Below, piece by piece: positions 34,701 to 45,400 of a stretch of DNA of 64,000 bases; within the stretch, counting starts at the first letter, position 1; each line of letters opens with the position of its first letter. The stretch is from Amyelois transitella (Eukaryota; Arthropoda; Insecta; Lepidoptera; Pyralidae). Made by a program: the position numbers and the translations under genes. Below the pieces are notes generated by a model. The model had not been told where the DNA came from. It worked only from the letters and a program-made list of their open reading frames with translations, and did not search any database. The stretch spans positions 7,939,001 to 8,003,000 of the forward strand of contig NC_083507.1 of NCBI RefSeq assembly GCF_032362555.1, written 5' to 3'.

Positions 34701-37515
34701 TGACTTCTTCTGTTACTCCTTGACGAATGTTATGTGATAGTCTGTCTCGATTTGAGCTTTAGTTAAGCAGATGTCTAAAATTTTCGTTTCAAATCAATAA
34801 CCTACTTTTCTTTTTCAGACCAGACGAAACTTAGCTACTGACTTGATAAGCATAACTATATTATGTAGATATTTACACTGTTAAGATACTATGTATTGAT
34901 AAAATCCGATTTCCCCAGGACATCCTCCCGTACATGGCCCAGGAGTACGGGTTCGAATACGAGCTGGTTCAGTACCAGTGGCCGCGGTGGCTGCAACGAC
35001 AACGCGACCGCCAGCGCACCATCTGGGGGTACAAGATTCTGTTCCTCGATGTTCTCTTTCCGCTGCACGTCAAGAAGATCATATTCGTCGATGCTGATCA
35101 GGTGAATTTCAATCTTCTGCGTGTTAGACTTTGTATTCCATCTCTTGATTGTTCTCTTAATTTCAAAATAACATAATATGGTATTTATATATTAATTGCT
35201 AGGATTTGATTTTCTAATCAGGTGGTGGGAAGCCTTTCGAATACTTGTGTATACCTACACGTTTACGAACTCCAGTGTTGTCGTCAATGCCTGATTCTGA
35301 GCTCCTAACTTCCTGATATGAAATCAACTTTAAAGTGATGTAACCAAAAGTATAGCTATCTGTAATAAATATAATGTGAAAAAAAAAACTGTGTTCCAGA
35401 TTGTTCGAGCAGACTTGAAAGAGTTGGTCGAATTGGACTTGGGCGGAGCTCCTTACGGTTACACCCCGTTCTGTGATAGTAGAAAAGAGATGGAGGGATT
35501 CCGGTAAGTTTAATTGATTCGAAGATTAGAGCTGAATTTGTGTAAAAAATGTATAAATAATATTTATTAGCACTGGACTATGTCCGGGAAAAAGAGATTA
35601 TCGCAGACTCTCTTGTTTGTAACACCAACATTTTGTTAAGAAGCTGCTTTTTATCTTTTCTGAACTTTTTAATCGTACAATAAGTAAATCTTAACCCCGT
35701 CATGTCATTGCCTTATGTGGGCTGACGCATCAGTATTGTCTGCTATCAACTGTGTATATATCTACAAATGTACCCCTATCCGTGTTAAGGTTTTGGAAAC
35801 AAGGTTACTGGCGTAACCATTTGCAAGGGCGTAGCTACCACATCAGTGCTCTGTACGTGGTGGATCTCAAGCGGTTCCGACGGATCGCTGCAGGAGACAG
35901 GTTGAGGGGACAGTACCAAGCGCTCAGCCAGGACCCCAACAGTCTCTCTAACTTGGGTGAGTAATGTGCCTTGAAGAGGTTTAAGAAGCAGAACTGGTAG
36001 GTGAAATACTGGTAAGATCGGACCTATCACATCACTGCCGGAGATAGATTCCAACAGACTTTTGAACATAGATGAGTTACCTCCAAATAACCAGTGCAGA
36101 GTTTGTTTGTACCTCCTCCACAATATATAGCTTCAAATATAAGAAGACAGGAACCAAAAATCTTTCAAACTAAGGCATCTATCTTTTCATGTAGATAAAC
36201 TCTTTGTAATTTAGTCGTTGTCATGCACTCTTTTTTTCTCTCTCTCTCATCATAGCGCATTCCCATACCATTATAGACGACATAGACAACTTAAAATTCA
36301 TCATTCATCGTTTATAATCTCTTGCAGACCAAGACTTACCGAATAACATGATCCACCAAGTGGCGATTAAGTCGCTGCCACAGGAGTGGCTCTGGTGCGA
36401 GACCTGGTGTGATGAGAATTCCAAGAAATACGCCAAGACTATTGATTTGGTATGTTTTTGTTTGTATCTTAAATATTGAATTCGATTTATTGATTGAAAA
36501 TGTTGTTGGTGTACCTTTTTCTGCTTATGTAATCAGGATTTCCCATATAGATATAACTAGATTGTAATCAATAAATGTTTATCAACATCAAATCTCATTC
36601 GTAAAATACATTAATGTTCACAAATATGTTTGTCAAATCGAAATTGAGATATAACAATAGACAAATAAAAACCTTAAAAAATTGTTTATATTTGGTCAAC
36701 GTGTTTAGCGAGGTATTCCTAAGCGATGTTATTTCACAGTGCAACAACCCAATGACAAAAGAAGCCAAGTTATCAGCCGCCATGCGAATCGTGCCCGAAT
36801 GGAAGACATACGACGAGGAGATCCGCGCGCTGCAGGCCAGGGTTCGGCGGGGACTGTATCACACCACTGATGCTGAACAGGTACAACAATTCAAAATAAA
36901 TAGTTCTATTTTCTCCATTTTATATTTTGGTTACTTGTTCAAATAGCCGTTTCCCACTCGATAAGGTATTTCGGTGTGTGTGTTTCGGCTGATTGCGATC
37001 AACCATGAATTGACTTTTTGCTACGCTTTTATAAGCTTGGGTTGTTTGATTGCATTATAATAATAATTTTTAAAGTAACATACATAAGAACACAATGTAC
37101 CAATAAATGACACAATTGAATATTGAGCGAATACGAGTAGATATAAGATATCTTTGCCCACATTAGACTTAACTTTTTGATTTTATTTTTTATAGGAAAT
37201 CGACAGTGCCCACCATGACGATATTCCACATGAAAGCAAAATAGGTGCGTATTATTTTTCGATATAACCTTCACTCATGTCTACTTGTCACTATTATTGT
37301 ATTATTTACTTAAAATGGCTTTTGCACATCAAGGTTAACATCACGTCTACCGGTTCGAACTAGTTTATTTTTGAACGATTGTTTGCCATTTCAGATTAAA
37401 TTAACATGAAAATTTAAATATACACAGTATAAATATCTAACGCAATTTACAACACGATTAAGAAAATCTGTTTTACTTTTCAGAAAAAGATCATGATCAA
37501 CACACGGAGTTATGA
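22722..37515 (+). CDS. Uggt: UDP-glucose:glycoprotein glucosyltransferase (UGGT)
   Basis: There are 28 exons: 22722-22968, 23542-23795, 24718-24897, 24968-25158, 25973-26177, 26582-26795, 27046-27266, 27746-27949, 28236-28412, 28623-28816, 29013-29128, 29316-29464, 29746-29928, 30188-30366, 30752-30843, 31095-31261, 31455-31594, 31964-32173, 32377-32601, 32834-33004, 34422-34599, 34919-35101, 35400-35503, 35790-35956, 36328-36449, 36740-36880, 37196-37244 and 37484-37515. They total 4695 bases, or 1564 residues, typical for UGGT. A signal peptide ([16 protein letters not shown]) opens the protein. The thioredoxin-like folding-sensor domains fill residues up to about 1240. The GT24 catalytic domain follows ([34 protein letters not shown]), with the DAD metal/UDP-glucose motif near residues 1357-1359 and [22 protein letters not shown] and [10 protein letters not shown] after it. 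The C-terminus HTEL is a KDEL-type ER-retrieval signal. The enzyme reglucosylates misfolded N-glycoproteins so that they re-enter the calnexin/calreticulin cycle. Introns carry several repeats. Confidence 0.97.
24296..24415 (-). repeat. SINE-like repeat, family A, copy 4 (internally deleted)
   Basis: It runs from GGTTCCAGCACCAATAG through CTTTCCCATGGATTTTA to GTTATAGACGTGATTATATG. About half the unit is missing between the CCATGG and AGACTGTTGG blocks. It lies in UGGT intron 2. Confidence 0.7.
25290..25565 (+). repeat. SINE-like repeat, family A, copy 5 (near full length)
   Basis: It starts after a CATACATACATACAT run, reads CACGTCTATATC and CTTACGGGGTAGACAGAGCC, and ends at GCCGGGAACCACACGAC. 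It is the most complete copy here and lies in UGGT intron 4. Confidence 0.75.
31660..31734 (+). repeat. 25-base unit repeated three times in tandem
   Basis: TGTAAGATTCAAATAGTGAC plus CGGTA occurs at 31660, 31685 and 31710, the third copy with changed last bases. The motif GATTCAAATAGTGAC is part of family A, and the following GTCTTAAAGAAGAATCC continues it. A family A fragment has therefore expanded locally. It lies in UGGT intron 17. Confidence 0.85.
33213..33293 (+). pseudogene. Decayed duplicate of the 3' end of UGGT exon 20
   Basis: This stretch repeats the last 75 or so bases of exon 20 plus its donor. GGAACTGCTAGCCGTGGGCG corresponds to GGAACTGCTGGCCGAGGGCG in the exon, and TCGATCGCGAGGTAAC to TCTATCGCGAGGTAAT. 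It has an inserted TAACTAAC, which stops the frame. It lies in intron 20, about 290 bases after the source exon, and no acceptor precedes it. Confidence 0.8.
33380..33805 (-). mobile_element. LINE 3' coding fragment
   Basis: The minus strand, over two frames, reads [20 protein letters not shown] and RDRVRN. After a frameshift it reads [12 protein letters not shown] and [31 protein letters not shown] followed by RLRWYGHV is the usual C-terminal signature of RTE-like LINE polyproteins. It is a GC-rich island in UGGT intron 20 and not a UGGT exon. Confidence 0.6.
34045..34291 (-). repeat. tRNA-derived SINE, family C, copy 2
   Basis: It shares AGTAAGTTCGAGACTTGTGT, TGCTAACCCAACGATACTAT and GCCGGGATTCGAATC (box B on the minus strand) with copy 1. 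The tRNA-like head is at the high-coordinate end. It sits in UGGT intron 20, 130 bases before exon 21. Confidence 0.8.
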
Positions 37516-39436
37516 TCAACTAAAAGGATAACACATTTTAGTTGACTTTTTGTTAGGCTTTATTACAATTAAAGTGACAGCCAAAAATGTGCTACCAGTG
37601 AGTATGTGTAGGTGCTCAATTCTTAAAGGAGGGATAAGTTGAATGAGTTGTTTAATATTAAGAAAAAATGGTGCGTGTGCCATCTTTTTTCATATGCTGT
37701 GAAATTAAAGGTTGTTCTGTATGTGAGTATGGACGAAGAAGATATAACACCGAATACTTCTTGTTATTTACTTTGCCTCTATGATTGTATACTTTTTCCT
37801 ACCAATGGCTAATTAGTGCAATTTTCTGGATAATTAAATGATGAATATGTTAAAGTGATATTATGTTTTAAAATAATATGAGGGATGTACTGTATTTCGT
37901 TTTTTTTATAAATCAATTTTTATAATGTTCATTGAATCAAATCTTCATTTTTCTTTTGTGATAATTTTCCTTATTGTATGATTCCATTATACATACTTAG
38001 ATTAAGGATAATTGTCCCAGATCTCATTTAGGGTCTCCACAGTTTGCTTTAATAATATTGTATCCAGTTAAGGCAGTTTGATTTATATGTTAGCTAACGA
38101 AACACTAAAATTCTATAAGAATTACTTAGATGATTTGTTATATATTTTTCTCTGAAATCTAACTGATTATTAATAAGCGCTAGATTGTCACCCAACAAAT
38201 CACTAATGGTGCATTTCTGTAAATATAACATCTTCACACGTAATACTGTTTTTATTTGTATCCCACGAAACGTATTTCCACATTGCTATTTTAGGTATTC
38301 ACTAACTTTCGGAGTAATTAAACAGCCATTACTTCTAAGTACGAATTTTATTTACAACAAATTATTATAAATTAATTAAACACTAAACATCTCTCAATAA
38401 AAGAAAGACATCTACGGTACTAGATCCTACATTATTTGACGATGAAAAACATGAATTACTTTATTTAATTACAAGAAAGTTCTAAAGGCTGGTTTCTTCT
38501 AAACATACATATATACAGAATATTTAGTGCAAAAAAAGCTCCGTATGTAGCGTCACATTTTCAGAGTATTCTTATTTAAAACACATTATTGTCAGACAAA
38601 TGCTAAACTATAAATATCTAAATAAATAGTCCAAACACTATTCTAAGTACAGCGATATAAAGCTACTTCATTAATACGAGTATGTCATCCGCTATCAAGC
38701 TTACTCCCTAATTATACTAGAACTACGAGCGATAATAAATTTTTACATCATATTGAGTAAATTTTAAATGACTAGTTGACGTGTCTATTTGTAACCACAG
38801 AGCATAGTTGTATATTATCTTTGGCAAGGAAAGTGCGCAAAATAAACTTTTACTTGTTGACACTAGAATATATAAATAAATATGCGTGTAGAATAATGAG
38901 TATTAAGGTAGCGAACTCAGATCTGTGAAATATTTACACATTCCTAGCATGTTTCTCACAAACTAAAAAGTTAAATATCCATATTTTCGCAATCTTCGCA
39001 AAGTTAAAATTAAACTTTCTATGAATTCCAATTTGTAAAGACAGTTCACATCAATGAAATTATGTATGTGTAAAATGAGTGTCTGAGTGTCTTAATTTCT
39101 TACTTGCTGAAGTTGCAAGGATATTGGTCTTGTTGCAGCTGATTCAATCTTTGATTTCAATGTGATCTCTGGGTATCGTACAACGGTCGTAGGTATTTAT
39201 TCCAATGTTTGCTGCATGTCGAATAAGTAGTGCTCCTTGGCTATCCTGTGTTTATACATATATCCAGGGTATACGTACACAGAATTTGAAAAAACCTCGT
39301 GGCTGAAGAATCTGTAAATGCAGTACCCAGGCGCACTTTTGAGTAGCAGTCGCAAAATTAAAGATAGCCATAATGGTTGCGAATCTTCGTCGAGGACTGA
39401 CACTGTAAGAAGCTGCATATCTCGAGTAAGTAGGTG
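37516..39436. other. Convergent 3' UTRs of UGGT and Wnt11
   Basis: The UGGT stop at 37515 (+) and the Wnt11 stop at 39437 (-) face each other. The space is AT-rich with no coding signal. An AATAAA on + lies near 38396. No repeat copy of families A, B or C was seen. Confidence 0.5.
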
Positions 39437-42400
39437 TTAGTTGCAGTAGTGTTCCTCTGTGGTGAGCCTGCAAAGCTGGCAGTCGACGCGGCAGCACCAG
39501 TGGTAGCGGCAGTGGCAGCGCTCCAGCCGCGACGAGCGCACGGCGCGCCGTCCGCGCCCGCAGCACAGGCGACCGCAACCGCCCGCGGCAGATCCCAGGC
39601 TGGCGTTGCATTGTCTGCAGGGCACGATTTATATCGATATTAGATTGTAAACGATACAATGAAGCTCATAATATTGATTTGCATTCTAAGCAAAGCTTTG
39701 TTGACCTTAATGAAATAGTTTAACTCCTTTTAAACCCAAATATTTTCTTACAAGCCACTTTAATTAAAGTGAAGGATAAACGCAGCTTGCATTTGCTCTG
39801 CATTATATTTTTTAAGAAGAATCTTTAATTTGAATATTAATAATACAACAATGCCTACCTTCCATGGGTTCCCAACGATCCAGCGGCGGGGTCAGGCTCG
39901 CAATAATCCGGGCTGGGCGTGACATAGCGCAGCCTCGGTTTGGCGCGCCGTGCTTGCCTCCGGCGGGGTTTGAGCGGACCGGCGCGTGCGGTCTCCGCCG
40001 CGAGCGCGGCCGCCACTCGCGCCAGCGGCGGCAGCGCGCGCCAGCACGTACGCACCGAGCATGATCCAGACACTCCGTGGCATGTGCATTTGGTTCGCAT
40101 GCCGTTTGATATCGCCTGAATTAATCCATAAGTTTAATTTAGGAATCATAAGTTTAAATATGTGATGTTCAAATCTTTTACTCAATTATTACCTACATAA
40201 AATATAAAAAGACGAGTAGGTTAGTATAACACTTAATGCTACAACAATGTAAATGTATGAACCTAAGAAATATTAAAACACAACTAGACAAGAGTATATC
40301 GAGCCAAGGCAGCTTGAATGAAACTCAGACTCCCGGAACGAAGACATTTATTTAAAAATCACCTTTCTATTTATGTTTGTATCAAAACAAAACCATATCG
40401 CGTTTCAAAACGGGATAACGCCATCTATTATTATAAAATTAAACTAAACTTATACATATATTAAAACCAAAATTAGACATATCGCCCACCAAGGACATTT
40501 AGTCCTTCACAAACTGAAAAACATAAATCAAACTTAACTTGCACAACACGTGTTTACTTTAACATCCTAAATGTATGTATGTGCATCTATCATCGGCTAA
40601 TACAAAGCATGTCAATAGCAAACAAAAATCTATCAAAAAAGTAAATATTTGTCCAAATCATTTACAAATCAAAATTAACTATCTTCTTCAATCAAGTAAC
40701 ATTTAAATTAAGTAGTGGACTGTAAACACTATGTATGTAGCACTTGGCAAAAAGTAATAATCATGTTAACGTTCTTGAGAAAGGAAACAAAACAATATAC
40801 TTCATAAAATGTAAAAATACAAATTTCTAAAAACAAATTTACAAATCATGTTCATCATTAACTGGTAAAGGGCAAAGTTTTGAAATTGGACGTTGAATAA
40901 GAGAATTTTTATAACGTAATGTAACTACTCTTGTTAAATTATCTTTACCAGAATGCACATCTTCGATCTTGCCGTATAACCATTTGGTAGGTGGCAAATT
41001 ATCTTCACACACTTATACTGTGTCACCTGACCTCAGTTGTAGAGATCTAGTTTTCCATTTATATATTTGTAGAAATCACAAGTTACAGGTTAACTTTTGT
41101 CCTTCGTGAAATGGTTTATGATGGGCATCGGCTACTAAGAGTTTAGCCAAATGTGATTCGCCTGACACTATAAATGGGTGATTGCTACAATCAGGTAAGT
41201 TAGATTTTTCTATTCTTCCTCCAACCCTCAATAATCCATTCTTATCTATATACGGATTAAGTGTAGACAATTTACTTTTCTTACTAACATTTTTATTTTT
41301 CAGGAGCATGCTGATTTCATCGGCAAACCAACGACGTTGATGCTGAAGTATGCAACAGGTAAGTGATTCCTGGATCTCCTTGGCGGTAAGATAAGGTAAG
41401 TGTTTGGATTCTTCAGAAGTGGTATTTTTTAGATGTAGAAATCTCCTGCAATAAGCTATTACCCTTATTAGTTTCCGTAAGCTTGAAAATCTAGAACAAA
41501 TATCCTCTATTTCTTCAAAGTTTTTGACACAAGTAGTATGGACTTTAAGGTGACGCTTCTCTAACTCTGTCTTGGTGCAAATGGAACGTGGTTTGACATA
41601 ATCAATTTTGCTATTTTGTAACCAGCTTGGACCATTCTTCCACAACGAGTTCTCTAGAAACTCTGACGGTGACATACCACGTGACGCACAATCGGCAGGA
41701 TTTTCCTTTGTCGAAACATATGACCACTGCGTAGCATTAATTAAGGTAAGTATTTCTGAAGTCCTGTTGGCGACAAAAGTCTTCCAACGACTTGGATGGT
41801 CGGACAACCAAGCTAACACGATCGTAGAGTCCGTCCAAGCATGTATATCTGACTTATTGATGTTCAGTGTTTCAGATACTTCCAGAAGTAGTTTAGTAAC
41901 TAGAACAGCAGCGCACAACTCAAGTCGCGGGATGGATATCTGCGTGATGGGTGCTACTTTCGTCTTAGCGATTACCAGGTGAGTATAAACTTCATTTTCC
42001 ATAGTAACGCAACGAATATAAACCACAGCAGCATAGCCTGCATTAGAAGCGTCACTAAACCCGTGTAACTCCACTTTGATATCACTTTTCTTCTTGCGGA
42101 CCCATCTCGGAATATGAAATAATTCTAGCTTCGGTAATTCCTTGCGATATTGTGACCACTCTTGTATCAGCTCCTCTGGCAATTTATAATCCCAGTCCAG
42201 TCCAGCAATCCATAGCTTCTGGATGAAGATCTTTGCTATAATAACACACGGAGCTATCCACCCGAGTGGATCATATAGTCGACAGATTTCACTAATCACT
42301 TTGCGTTTTGTTTCAGGAGCAGGGGCATCAGAAGAAATCTTGATGTTATAACCAAACTCATCTGTGCGGCGATTCCAAGCAATACCTACAATTTTAGTAA

Positions 42401-45400
42401 CATCATCCTCTTTAAACTCTCTTTCTGTATCTGTTTCTGTACCACCTAGTACTCCTATTTTATTACATGTCCACTTCTGCAATTGAAATCCACCTTTATT
42501 TAGCAATTCATTCATTTCTTTATAAATCTTAACCGCTTCTTCTTCATTTTCAGCGCCGGTGAGAAGATCGTCCATGTAGAAATCTGATAGAACTCTACTT
42601 GCCGCGTGCGGGAAATTACGACCTTCATCTACAGCTACTTGTTGCATTGCTTTAACAGCTAAATAAGTAGCGCATGAAGTGCCGAAAGTGACAGTCAGAA
42701 GACGATAGTCACGTATAATACCCTCTTCAGATCGCCATACAATCCGCTGAAAATCGGTATGTCTTGCAGCTACGTTCACTTGTCGATACATTTTTATGAT
42801 ATCAGCAGTGAGACATATGGGGTGTGAACGCCAACGCATTATCAAGTGGCGTAATTCCATTTGTAAGGTTGGACCAACCTTCAATGTATCATTTAAGGAT
42901 AATCCATTAGCGCTTCTATCAGCGGCATTAAAAACCACTCTGGTTTTTGTTGTTGTTCTATCCATACGAACAACCGCATGATGTGGTAACCATACCTTAC
43001 CCTCCATATTTGATGACTCATCATCAACAATCTCCATATGACCAAGTTTCAAATATTCATCTATTACCTCAGAATAATTGTTCTTTAATGTGCTATTCTT
43101 ATCCAATCTCTTTTCTAGACCAAACAAACGTTTCACAGCGACGGACCTTGTATCACCGTAGTCTCGACGAACATTTGGACGAAACGGCAACTCCACTACA
43201 TAACGACCAGTCTCATCTCTGCAAGTTGTGGCGTTGAAATGATCTTCACAATCCTGTTCTTCTTGAGTTAATATCTTTTTGTTTGGACAAGGTTCAGATT
43301 CGATTTCCCAAAATTTCTTGATTAGTTCATTCTCTTCTAACTGGATATGAAAGCTCATTATAATGTTGTGACATGTAGATTCTTCATTATCATAGCCGTC
43401 AACCTGACCCGACAACACCCATCCAAGGTAAGTATCCTGTGCAATAATCAAATCATTAGGACTTTTAATCAATCCCCTTTTCAGGATAGCGCAATACACC
43501 TCGGAGCCTAAGAGAACATCAATTCTATTAGGCGAATTATACTGCGGATCAGCCAAACTGATGCGGCCAAGTTCAGTCCATCTGGGTGGAGTGAACTTCC
43601 TTTGTGGTAACACTGTAGTCACCGTTTGAAGGACGTGAGCCTTCACTTGCAACTTAAAGGTTGGGTCACAGAGTGACTGAATCGTGACCTTAACCACATA
43701 TTTTGAGGTTAAGCCACTCTGACCACCACCCAATCCTGAAATACTAATTTTCTCAGCAACTTTATTCAACCGTAATAACTGTACAGCTGCTTCCGATATA
43801 AAAGATGCTTGTGATCCTTGATCCAGCAGAGCTCTTAATATCAGAGGAGAACCATTTCTTGACTCAGCCTTTACCAAGGCTGTAGCTAATAAGGTTTGGC
43901 TTGAAACCTTTCCTGTCACAAAATGGCTTGTAATGCTTGTGGTCTGGTTCATGTCAATAGACGGTTCCGGTTGACTTTGTTCAGTTTCTGCCTGCTCGGT
44001 AGCTACCGCTACTGTTGGTGAGTTGTTTCCATGAAGAAGTGTGTGGTGCTTTCTCTTGCAGATCCGACATCTCGTAGAACCACGACAGGTTTTCGCTGAG
44101 TGGCCACTGCCGAGACAATTGAAACAAAGTTGAAGATTTTTAACAATATTCTGACGGCTAGGGATTTCTTCGCTAATAAACTTACTACATGAATAAATCT
44201 TATGATTTTCATTACAATGAGGGCAGGTAGACATTGAAATAGTGTGCAAGACTTTAGGTTGTGTATGATTAGGACATGACTTAGACTTACTTTTAGTGGG
44301 CTCAACAAACTCTAACGCGCGGTAACGTGATTCTATGAAATCTTTGAATAAACAATAGGAAGGCAAATCTACACTACAATTATTAATATGAATTTCCCAT
44401 TGTTTTCTAGTATCAGCGTCCAATTTCTGACTTACAATATAAATTATAATTACATCCCATGTATCGACTTTAATATCTAAGTTAGTCAGCTCATGAATAC
44501 AATCGGAAGTTGAATCTAACAAATCTTTCAACCCTTGAGCCGACTCGCAACTCATGGACTTTTGGTTAAACAAACGCTTTAGAATACAATTAGATAAATA
44601 CCTCTTATTATCATATCTACTTTGTAACAAATCCCAACACTTTTTATAGTTATCATGCGTAATTGGAATGTGTTTAATTAACTGTTCAGCTTCACCTCTT
44701 ACTTGCGTCTTCAGATAATGTAGTCGCTGAACGTCGTCGAGTGCACAGTTGTTATGGATGAGAGACGTAAACAAATCCTTGAAAGACGACCATTCGGTAT
44801 ACTTGCCACTGAAAACTGGTATAGTAATCTTCGGTAATCTTACAAGTGATTCTTTATTCTTGTCTGAATTCTCTTTCAAACTCGATGACGCGGTAGACAC
44901 ATTCGGTGATAAGGCTTTCAGTGCAGATTTCAACTCGGTTTTATAACTCAAATACATTTCATAGCCTATATTGTATATGTCACTTTCTATATAACCTTCA
45001 GTATCTTCATATGTAGCTATAATGTATTCATGCTTGTCAGAGAATTTATCTATAATTGTTTCCAAACTTTCTAATCGCGTCAAAACATAAGATTCAGTAA
45101 TTCTTTCTTTCGGAGCCTTCTTAAAATTACTTCTTCCCTTTTCTATTTGACTGAATAATTGTTTCATTACTCTTATACAGCCCTCCATGATTGACAGATG
45201 TAATTATAAATGTCACCAATTATTTTTTCAAAATTTGTCTATGTTCTGTTTTTTATTGATCAAAATTTTCTAAGTGTTTGGACTTTTTTTGTCACCGTTA
45301 TGAAATCGGGCATAGATTCCTCGTCTCGTCACTTTTTACCGAATTATTCTAAGTCCCACAATCTACACAATGAAATTTTACAAGTCCCACTACTTCTATC

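Noticed and set aside
39252-39659. 135-residue frame overlapping the last Wnt11 exon
   Set aside because: It is a shifted frame of the GC-rich Wnt11 exon. The true frame carries the Cys-rich CCGRG...CHCRYHWCC end.
39892-40185. 97-residue frame over the penultimate Wnt11 exon
   Set aside because: It is the wrong frame of a GC-rich exon; [12 protein letters not shown] in the other frame decides it.
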